Shown: one piece after another, positions 48,290 through 64,000 of the stretch
Layout of the letters: every line of letters starts with the position of its first letter
Numbering within the stretch: the first letter of the stretch is position 1
Source: Gordius sp. MW1
Lineage: Eukaryota; Nematomorpha; Gordioida; Gordea; Gordiidae
Length of the DNA: 64,000 bases
Reading direction: 5' to 3'
Assembly: GCA_964036665.1 (NCBI GenBank)
Contig: OZ038527.1
Span: 10,571,835 to 10,635,834 of the forward strand
The notes under the pieces: model-generated
What the model was told of the DNA's origin: nothing
The model's input: only the letters and a program-made list of their open reading frames with translations
Database searches by the model: none
Translations under genes and position numbers: made by a program

Positions 48290-48703
48290 TACATAGACTG
48301 CTCTGTCATATGTTTTATATGGTAATATCTGTACCATCAAATCCACCATTTTAAATATAACTATTTTCTATGTCTTTCTGCAGTGTACCCCATTGTTAAA
48401 ACGGAAAAAGTGATTTTACCTTCATCATTGGTTAATAAATAAAAAAGAATGTTAATAAATGATTATTTCCTAAAAGGTAAATGGCACTAAATTGCTTTAA
48501 CATCATCATAGTATTTTTATTTTTATGAATTTTGTATGATATATATTTAAATGCTGTTTTTAATGTTTAACTAGTTCAATATTTTTATATGTATAATACT
48601 CTAATTAACCAAAATTACAATAATCTATATTTCTCTCATTTGTACACACTTCAAAATGGCGGAAAAACGGTACACTTATTTAAAGTTGATGAGAAATCTA
48701 TTG
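48290..48703. repeat. Dispersed noncoding repeat, copy 2
   Basis: 'TAGACTGCTCTGTCATATGT' through 'CCACCATTTTAAA', 'CCTTCATCATTGGTTAATAA' and 'CACACTTCAAAATGGCGGAA' parallels 19346-20050. Its right end is interrupted by the hairpin MITE at 48712. Confidence 0.6.
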
Positions 48704-48711
48704 TGTCTATG

Positions 48712-48841
48712 GTGCCCTATCAACTCGCCGAAAACCATCTCGCCGAATTTAATGTCCCCCGGTTAAAAAAGATACGGACCATTTTAACCGGGGGATATTA
48801 AATTCGGCGAGATGGTTTTCGGCAAGTTGACGGGCCATCCT
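48712..48841. mobile_element. Near-perfect 130 bp hairpin MITE
   Basis: Left arm GTGCCCTATCAACTCGCCGA through CATCTCGCCGAATTTAATGT and CCCCCGGTTAAAA; right arm is the inverted TTTTAACCGGGGGATATTAA ... CGGCAAGTTGACGGGCCATC. The arms are about 58 bp, around AAGATACGGACC. TGTCTATG flanks at 48704-48711 and 48842-48849. Related to 35217-35481. Confidence 0.85.
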
Positions 48842-48849
48842 TGTCTATG

Positions 48850-51800
48850 ATTATATTAATAAAACATATATGCACTTATACAAGGCTTGAACAGTTTTTC
48901 GGAGGTACTTGAATGTTGTAAGTGTATTTTTTATCAAGTTTTTATCGCATTTTTGTGAGATGCCACCAAACTGACCACAGATTAGGGATCACACTTTGAA
49001 AACAGTTTTTAACCAATACTTTTTCACATTTCGCGCCTCATTCCATACCTTCTCTCTCGTCTTAGGGGCAGTAGATTATTGTCATGATATTAGCTTTTAT
49101 AGACACAAACTTATATGTATTGTATGTAGTTGTGTGGTGAGGATAAATTTAATCCGTCATTCAGTTTGACTAGTGCGATTTGACGAGTCGCGAGAGATGA
49201 TAATTTATCGATGGGACGAGGGTAGTAGAAGTTTTTTTTACTTTTATAATGAATTGTTTTCCCATTCCAAAATCAATAACTTTAGAGACTGGCGAGTGAG
49301 GTCAACATTTGCCCTGCTAGGCAGGCTTGGCTTATTTTCATGTAATATACGTTTGAATTCAATTAAATTTTTTCTCTTGTTTTTCAAATGAATCCGTGCC
49401 CTTTGTCTTGGTGATGAGAAAAATGTCAGCCGTTTAAACATTAAGCGACATCTCGCCATTAAATAATTTATACGATTGCACTAATCTGGTCCTTCATCCT
49501 TTAATTAGTTGTATTATTTATTAAATTATTTAATCGTTTCAAAAATTTTGTTTAAACTTTTTTGGCCGCACATTAAAGTAATTATAATATTGAGCATTTG
49601 ATGTTTAAAATAGCTTTATTACATTTAATTCCTTAGTTAACTACAAAGAAAGATATTTTGCCGTTTAGTCGTGTTTGATTAATTTGTTTGTTGAGTGAGA
49701 CTGACGGGAGCAATTTATTGCCCTCCCGTTTGTACTCAATTTAATCGGCAAACATCTCATTTATCCTTTTTATTCATTTCTCTATCAAGCTTTCATCATC
49801 TTCGCTGAAATGTCGTATTTTTAAAATATGTGCTAGTATGATATTAATTTAGCAAAATTAATGATCAACTTTATTTCCTTGCTATATTCCTATAATATGG
49901 ATTATTGCATACTTTTCAGAAATCATTGATGAGATTGTTCAAGGCCCCAGCATTCAAATGTCACCAGTAATGTGTGACCAGTCAATTCGAATTTCACAAA
50001 TAACACAAATTTCAATGATATGTTGTCGAAAGTGGAAAATTTAGCTACGCAACGGATTTTGAACTCTATGATATTCCCCTGCAATTTGTTTAACAAGTCA
50101 TCTTAATTCCTTGAAGCGCATTAAAGCAATATCTACATTTCGAAGGGGGATTCCAGTATTCTGTGATATGCAAAAAACTTCAAACAGGTTAGTATTACAA
50201 TCTCATTATTTTTACATAGGTTTTGCGCGAACAATTTGATTATATTTTTATACGCTTTTCAAGTCTAAATATAAATTACTACCCAAGTGTGAATGCGCCG
50301 TATATTCCGGACCGGTAAAGTATGCTCAATTTATAACATTTAGTATTAAATTAGGCTGCAATTTTTTATGTACCATGTTAGTTCTTATCTAGTATAGCAT
50401 TTGTCAGTGGTAGTTGTCATATAGTAGAATTTAACTATTTAATATTGAGGTGATTAGACGAAACCACTTGTATTTCTTATAATAAAAATTTTTAAAAAAT
50501 GTGCCACAAAATCAAGAGAGAATTTAGTCAATTTTTAATTGGTATATAATCGTTTAGATACCCGTTCCACAACGATTCCATATAGGCTCACAACTGAGAA
50601 TTTAAAACTCTTAATGAAAAAGTTCCTTAAAGAAAATTTGAAACTACACTGTAATTTACTGATTTTTATGATAACGGAAGTTTGGAAAATAAGCTATTGA
50701 TTGATTCATGGGCTGGGATCGCAATCCTTTTTCCACTAGCTATGCTGACAAATTAAAAACAAGGATAGCCTTATGTGGATTAAGCTTGGCTCTTTACTTA
50801 AGTTAAAGCTATAGTAAGGCTCCATCTTCTTGCAATATCTTACGTTTAGAGCTTGTTTTTACACTGTTATTGCAACAATTGACACACTGCTTAACTATGC
50901 CATGTTTAAATTCCTTAATTTTCTATCACGGTCGATCTACGCGATAGTCAGCCATATAATTAATTTTGGACTACATTATATATACGTGGGGTCACAGGCG
51001 CTCGCTTTCACAACCAACGTTGGCACAACACCTCCTCTTTCTTACATTCACTCATTAGTGGCTCTCTATATGCAAGTTAGCAATAGTTAACGCGCTGCCA
51101 CCCTAAAAATCAATCATAGGAGAAAAAAAGTGGGGGAGATAGGTGGTGGAATGTAAGTGTATAGTTTAGTTTCAAGGAACACGACTTCAAAATAACTCAC
51201 TCATTTTTAATTGCTATGCATGTATTGTTTACACGTGAAATGAAAGTTTTATCTCCCAATATATTTGATATCTAGTATCATATAGACAGATATATATCAA
51301 ATACGTGCTAGCTGTATTTAATTTATTCCCGTCTCGGTTCTTCACTATCACTATTGGATTCTCACTGGGCGCCAATTGGTTGGTAAGCGATGACCGAAGC
51401 ACTGTTTAACCGGCCACACAAAGATAAATCTTTGCTTTGCCCTGTCTAAATATCTTTCTCCCCCCCCCCCTCCGCTTCCCTTCTCTTAGCTAGCGAATGA
51501 AGTTGCTATGCGGAATATTAAGTAGTTGAACTCTATCAGCCATCTTGTTTTTAGAGGCATTGCAAACGACGGGACCAATAGGCGGCGGTAGTAGTCTGGA
51601 TGAGAATTGTGAGAGGAATTATTTATCAGCAGCAACCATTTAACACATAGATGCCACATCTTTCTTCTTTGGTTCGGGCAGTTCGTTAAAAAATTAAGAA
51701 TTTCAATCGGATGCTATTTGGACATGGAGAAAATGGGGCGAGACGTGGTTATACACGAACACTGACTGACCCACGTTAACGACGTTTTTAGCGCTTATGA

Positions 51801-52040
51801 AATGGTGATATTGATTTTACCGTGGAATAATCCGCAATCAATAAATCTAAATTTGTCTTAAATAGAAACCCGAATTATTTCAACGGTAGCAAAGACATCA
51901 ATAAATTGAAGTTGTAATTTGTAATTAAATCAGAAAAATCAAGTAGTATCTGTTTAATTGTCAATGAGTTTGATAAACTCATAACTTTTTTATTACTACA
52001 ACTTTTTATACTAGAACATTATCAACTAATAAGGACATTT
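48850..52040. other. No gene recognised
   Basis: AT-rich with scattered short ORFs. The more GC-balanced stretch at about 51340-51680 could hold an upstream noncoding exon or promoter of JNK, but nothing proves it. Confidence 0.4.
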
Positions 52041-53180
52041 AGGTTTTAATTGCTATGCAATTTATGGGCTCGCTTTCCATTTTCCGAAATCACGGTAACG
52101 CACCGAACGTTTAACGCACCCATAGCGCTTATTATAATTAATTGCTATGCAATTTATGGTCTAACTAGTTTTTGGGTTCGAATCCCGGAGTTTTTTGACT
52201 CTTTTGATTGTTCTTGTTACCACCATTGATAATAAGACTTTTTGGCCGTCCGTTGGATGCTGACCCATGAAAAAAATGACCATTGGCCAAAATGTGAATC
52301 CAAGTTTTTTTCTCGTTTTTTTTTGACTATTATGATTGTTCCTGTTACTACCATTGCTATTATGACTTTTTGGCCGTCCGCTGGCTGCTGACCGATGGAA
52401 AAATGACCATTGGTCAAAATGTGAATTGAAATTATTTTTTTCGTTTTTTTTGGCTAACATTGACAATACCTATGCCCTCCCCTTGCGAGCCTATGCCTCT
52501 ACTGATATGGGTCCCTGTGCCCCCCCCCCCTACAAAAGCCTATGCCTCTCCTGATGTGGGTTCGAATCCCGGAGAGGCCAATTTATTTTTTATTTTTTTT
52601 GTTTAAATTAATATATTGTTCTTGTTAATACCATTGATAATAAGACTTTTTGGCCGTCCGCTGGCTGCTGACCAATGGAATGAAATGACCATTAGCCAAA
52701 ATGTGAATCAAAAATTTTTTCTTTCGTTTTTTATGACTATTGATTGTTCTTGTTAATACCATTGATAAAATGGCTTTTTGGCAGTCCGTTGGCTGCTGAC
52801 CAATGGAAAAAAATGACCATTAGCCAAAATGTGAATCGAAAATATTTTTTAACGTTTTTTTTTACTCTTATAAATTTATATCCACTTTTACCGTGTCCTG
52901 GCTGCTGACCAATGGAAAAAAATGACCATTGGCCAAAATGTGAATCGAAAATTTTTTATCGTGTCTTTTGACTCTTTTTGTTTAAATAATTAACTAATCA
53001 TTTTGCATTTAATACCCCCCTATAGGCATTCTCGCCCCTTCCCACCTTTCTCGCCCATAAATTGCATAGCAAATATGCTACTTTTATACAGAGTATAGAA
53101 GAGTTCGCCCTTCCCTTCCCCCCTTCCCTTCCCCCCTCCCCATTCCCACGAGGGCCGAAGGCCCGAGTTTTTTATATTTC
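52041..53180 (-). repeat. ~1.1 kb repeat cluster, inverted copy 2
   Basis: The complement of the 36487-38400 cluster. It starts with AATTGCTATGCAATTTATGG, contains TTTTTGGCCGTCCGCTGGCT then GCTGACCAATGGAA units, the two GGGTTCGAATCCCGGAG B boxes, the CACCTTTCTCGCCCATAAAT block, a CCCTTCCC tract and GGGCCGAAGGCCCGAG. It ends about 370 bp before the first visible JNK exon. Confidence 0.8.
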
Positions 53181-53394
53181 AAACAATGACAATGGTATTA
53201 AAAATGCCTATTGAGACTAAAAGTGCATATAATTTTTACCACGAGTCTCAAAATAAATGCATGTCACTTGCAAATCTAATCCAAGTTTCAAATGTACTAA
53301 TATAACGTTACATAGCATTAAAGGATGGATGGTAGCCACAAATTTTTGGTTGGCGTAATATAATGTTGCTAATTTTACTTCATCTTTAGTTTAA

Positions 53395-59674
<6,280 letters not shown>

Positions 59675-61553
59675 CCCCTTTTTTAACCTTTTTTTGCACC
59701 GAGCTAAACCGTTAAATATGGGAAGGCGTTTTAGTTTCTGTGGGTATCTTCTCAGTTATTTTGTCATATAACTCTCGACTTTTGAGATAGACGTTTATTA
59801 TTCATAGTAGATTTAAAAAAGAAGACTTGAAAGATAACCCAAAAAAGGCGGATATGGTGATTATATTTCGATTTAAGTGAAGCCTTTTATTGACTAATTT
59901 ACAAATAGTGTTTAACATAACTGCAATAATAACATTCTAAAAATTACCTCGAGGTACGAGTTGTTGATATTTGCAGGGTTTTTTTAATTTAAATGATTTC
60001 AAAAGGAGTAGTTGCATAGATGTGTGAATATATTGTCCCATTCCTAGATAGCAATTTCATCAACGGGGACGCTGAAATGTTGAGTGATTGTTGCGATCCA
60101 TCCGACTCTTCATGTACATGCAATCTTATAAACAAGCATTAATAAAAGCGTAAAATTTATCAAAACTTCTTTTGTATAAAGAGGCCATTGAATGATGATG
60201 ATCCTTTATTATCTTTATTCGAATGGTAATAATTAAATTATCGATCCCCGTATATAATATACCCGTTTTTATTTCCCAAGCTATAAAACACGTGTTTTAG
60301 CTCAATTTGTGTATTGATGAAAATATATATTTCTGATGTTGTTGCGATTAACCTGCCGCATTTTATATTACGACGGTATAAATATTTTTATATTTCAAAT
60401 ATTTAATAAATGTAGCATCGCACAGAAGTTTATATATTGTGGTAGTCTTATAAATATTTAATTTATCTAATGGGCCTTAAGCTATACCCCTTTAACTTGT
60501 CTAAAACAATATGCTCTGTTTCTCCAAGATGTCGGTACAATGTTGTGTCTTTTATAATTTCTGAGTGAATTATTGTTGACCCAAAATCACTTATGATAAT
60601 CCGTTGTAATTTTATTAACAATTATTGCTAGGATTGACTTAACTGGGGAAACTTAGAAAGAATTGTAGCTATTAATAAAACAAAGTAATTAATAATTTTT
60701 TGTTATCTTAATTTACAAAAAATTTACACTAGTTGTCATATTTACCTTCGGAAACTTAAATGTCTGATTCAAATACAATTTTTGAAATGAAATACCATTT
60801 AATAGTAAAGGAGCTTTATAATGGTGATAAAAATAATAACATGATTGTAATGGGTTTGGCTATCTCAGATAATTTATCTTTTTAACTAAAAATTGTGCCT
60901 TCTTAATCTTATTAATATTTCTTCAAGTTTTAAGCCATCACGAGTTTGGATAAAATTGTATTAGTATAAGGGGTTTTTTCATTCAAGTAATTAAAATTAT
61001 TCTGCCTAATTAAATTTTCGCAAGAGTCAAAGAAACGTGTCAAAACTTCTTAAATTCAACTTAGGAACATCATTTAAAGATATTCAAAAAATGCTTAATT
61101 AGTGAGCGAAAGAATGTGAGAACTTTGTATTATTTGATTCATTTGAAGATTCATTATGAGTCTGTATAATTAAATTTAAAGAAATATATGTAAATAGGAG
61201 CCATTTAAAACGATAACTAGAACTGGCTTGATTTTCGCCTTTATATTTGCAATTATGATCTCATTCGTTTGGATGTAAACTTTAGTTTATACATTTAAAA
61301 AAAAATTCCATAGTTGATCAATACAATTGAATAAAATATAGTATTTAAAACTACATCACAACATAGTGATATGCGTGCTAACAAATGACTAGTGTCACGA
61401 GTAATCACAATGTTCAACAACTTAACGCATAATATTTTAAAAAGGAAATTATAATGGAATTGTTTTTGATGAATGAGTTGAAGTCAGACAAAATTAATGC
61501 GTTGTAATTGGGGATCGTGCAAAATTCTGATAATGATGTATTATCGATCGTCA
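59675..61553. other. Intergenic space between JNK and Pgd 3' ends
   Basis: AT-rich sequence. An AATAAA near 60138 is a candidate JNK poly(A) signal. No ORF or repeat stands out. Both genes converge on this space. Confidence 0.5.
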
Positions 61554-63961
61554 TCAGGCAGTGTAAGTTGAAGATGAGATATCGCCTCCGTGTCCCGTCC
61601 AATTAGTGTGAATGAAATGGCCAGGATTATTGAGCAATTCATATGTGTGGGCCCCAAAGTAATCGCGTTGCGCCTATCATGATAATGCAAGTGTTAATGA
61701 CCAACCACCAAGAAGTTATCTAACTTGCTTTTAAAACGGGATACAATAATCCTATGAACATTTATATGTTATATTTGAAAGCGTTAAATGTGTCACGTTT
61801 ATTGTTTTGTTTTCAAAATAAATTTTATAATAGAATGGCAGGTGATTCATTATATATGCTATTTTTTATTAAACATTTGGCTAAATCAATCAATAAGCTT
61901 AGGCAAAATATGTATTAACCAAAAGTCCTTTTTATCGTAGTTTAATTAGCATTTTGTATAAAATTAATCAATTCGCTAATTAAGAATAATCTATTTAATA
62001 GACAATTTACCTGAATGAGATTTGCTGGCAAAAACTCGCTCCTATACCCATCATAAAAAGCTAAGGCTGATGAGAAACAGGGTAGGGGCAAACCGTGTAG
62101 AGCACCCGTTGCAACAATCTTTCTCCAAGGATCCTGTTAAGTTAAAACATGTTGTAGCGCTAAAAGATAAACACAGACAAACCTGAGCTTCGGAAAGGGC
62201 TTTAAGGAAAAAATCATCAACCAGGAGGTTGTGAAGATTCGGTGCTTTGACAAATGCTTCTTTGATATTCTTCAGGAAAGCGCTAGATTAATTTGCAAAG
62301 CATAATTTAGCTAATAGAAACGTACATATTATTTAGATTTTTTTAAAATAACATTCGTATTTATGCTATGTTCTTAAAACTATTTCTAACCTTTATTAGA
62401 GACGAACTATAAATAATTTTCTTTATCTTAAGTTTTTAAGAAATTTTTCGTTTTATACGTTTTGAATCATTACCTTCTAATGATGCATCCGCCCCTCCAC
62501 ATTAAAGCTATGTCACCGTAATTCAATTTCCAACCATAATTTTGGGACGCTTGCCTGAAGAGCATGAATCCTTGGGCGTATGAAATGATTTTGGATGCGT
62601 ATAGAGCCTAAAATTGAACGAACAAACATTGAAAAGAATATGCAGGAACAGTGAATCTTTTATATTAAAATTACTTCCTAAAAATGATTTATTAAATGTT
62701 GCATTAATTTATGTTAATAATAAACAAATTTTCTTAACAAAGCTGAATGATCCCAATAGAAGACAATACCTTTCGGATCCAAAAAATAAATTCTTTTTTA
62801 TCCTCATTGCATGTGATGGCGCGTGGTTTGGGAAAAACTTTGCTGGCAATTACGCGCTCGTCTTTCATGGCGGATAAGCATCGGGCGAAAACGGCTTCAC
62901 CTATTAAGATTTAACTTTTTGATCAAATATGACCGATTTAAATTAAATTTGTTTATTAAAATATTTGGAGTCTTTTGCAATTTTATCGCCGTAAGGGGCT
63001 AAAAATATTGTAGAATAGATTAAAAATAAATGTAAAAGACGTAATAAATAAGACTATACCTATAAGTGTGACAGGGACGCCCTCTTTGAGTGCACTAATT
63101 ACGGTCCATTTCCCAGTTCCTTTCTAACATAATATAAAAGGGCTTTGTAATATAAATTAATACCTGTCCGGCTGAATCTCTAATTTCTTCCACAAGAAAG
63201 GCTCCGTTCTTGTCCTTAAATTTCATGATGACCGCAGTTATTTCGACGAGGAATGACTCGAGTTCTGTTTTATTCCATTCGGTAAATACCTGCAAAAATT
63301 GCATTTTAGTTTATTTTGATTTTGTGTAAATAAAAGCAATAAAAAATAAAAATCTAATTAGTAAGTGGCATTCTTTTTACATTATCGTATCAAGCTATAT
63401 AGTAGAGTTGTTAAATTGCTAACTTTCTTCAACTCCAGCTACCATCTGCTCGAGTTTCTGCTCGGCCCTCGAGCATTTTTATATGCTACTGCACATATTG
63501 TGCTAACGCGCATATTAAGCAACTCAGTGTGCGTGCTCGCGTCTGGAGTTTGAAGAAAGTTAGCAATTTAACAACTCTACTATATAACAATGTCATTGTA
63601 TAAAATCGGTGGGTTTGGATTAACTTCTCCCTTTTTTATTTTTATTTTTTCCTTTGATGAGGGGCTATAATAGGCAGCCAGAAATATCGCATTCCATTTC
63701 CCTCTACCTACGTTATCAATCCAAACCCACCGATTGATTTTATACAGCGACATTCACATTAATGAATTGAATATTCAATATTATATCTAGATATAATAAT
63801 ATTATAGAAAATTAAGGCTAATATACCTCGGATATTTCATCAGATTTCAGGTGCATAAAACCTTTCATGAGAGCATAGGACTCCCCAATCAATTGCATGT
63901 CACCATACTCGATGCCATTATGCACCATTTTTACGAAATGACCAGCACCCTTATCACCCAC
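61554..63961 (-). CDS. Pgd: 6-phosphogluconate dehydrogenase, C-terminal part
   Basis: Decarboxylating 6PGD makes ribulose 5-phosphate and NADPH in the cytosolic pentose phosphate pathway. Eight minus-strand exons: 63961-63827, 63289-63164, 63123-63060, 62900-62770, 62607-62474, 62282-62183, 62133-62011, 61673-61554. Borders are GT-AG and phases match; 310 residues end at TGA 61556-61554. Motifs: [20 protein letters not shown] (catalytic Lys and Asn), [105 protein letters not shown] and [12 protein letters not shown]. About 170 N-terminal residues (the NADP-binding Rossmann domain) lie beyond the right edge. The intron before the first visible exon pair holds two MITEs. No internal stop was seen, so the gene looks intact. 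Confidence 0.97.
63403..63579. mobile_element. hAT MITE in a Pgd intron, copy B
   Basis: TIRs TAGAGTTGTTAAATTGCTAA and AGTTAGCAATTTAACAACTC then TA. Flanks CTATATAG (63395-63402) and CTATATAA (63580-63587) give a 7 of 8 duplication. The inside (CTACCATCTGCTCGAGTTTC, GCTCGGCCCTCGAGC) is nearly identical to 33219-33396, so both copies are fairly young. Confidence 0.9.
63597..63746. mobile_element. 150 bp palindromic MITE in a Pgd intron
   Basis: Left end TGTATAAAATCGGTGGGTTT then GGATT; right end AATCCAAACCCACCGATTGA then TTTTATACA, forming TIRs of about 27 bp that differ by two extra bases. Noncoding inside. Clear target duplication not seen. It lies 17 bp from the hAT MITE in the same intron. 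Confidence 0.7.
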
Positions 63962-64000
63962 CTATTTATTAAGCGTAAATTTAGATCTAGATAAGTTAGA

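Overview
The window is AT-rich nuclear DNA of an invertebrate animal. All four recognisable host genes are split by GT-AG introns, and most of the remaining sequence is decayed transposable elements. The JNK protein resembles invertebrate, arthropod-type JNK more than vertebrate JNK (for example around DETEHTVDQWKEL). Together with many very short introns and a load of Helitrons, hAT-like MITEs and LINEs, this fits an arthropod or related invertebrate. I cannot name the species.

Layout. 1-5550 is non-coding and holds a LINE scrap and a 1.7 kb foldback element. 5811-11295 (+) is KRI1, a nucleolar 40S-biogenesis factor, in 12 exons (667 codons). 11789-14990 (-) is JTB, a small type I membrane protein, in 4 exons (139 codons). 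It is tail-to-tail with KRI1, with about 0.5 kb between them. 15-41 kb is a transposon graveyard: a gag-like scrap and a LINE (15.8-17.76 kb), an RTE/CFDP2-like LINE (20.1-22.4 kb), and a Helitron (23.0-33.9 kb). The Helitron is itself split by a 6 kb insertion carrying an R2-type retroelement and by a hAT MITE. After it come arrays of a noncoding 'CCATTGGTCAGCAG' repeat (35-38 kb) and another LINE interrupted by a 1 kb foldback element. 41-53.5 kb has no recognised gene; it is probably JNK upstream sequence plus repeats, including an inverted copy of the 36.5-38.4 kb cluster. 53550-59674 (+) is JNK, 10 visible exons, with an unusual Thr- and Cys-rich C-terminal tail. 61554-63961 (-) is the C-terminal two thirds of 6-phosphogluconate dehydrogenase, running off the right edge and tail-to-tail with JNK.

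The host genes are unrelated in function (ribosome assembly, a membrane protein linked to cytokinesis, stress signalling, pentose phosphate pathway). Their exon chains were built by hand from homology to remembered family motifs plus GT-AG and phase agreement. The coding lengths of KRI1 and JTB come out as exact multiples of three. The most unusual non-genic pattern is a set of small MITE-like insertions that share a constant core of about 60 bp but carry different terminal repeats and different internal palindromes, with 8-9 bp target duplications at three of the four sites.
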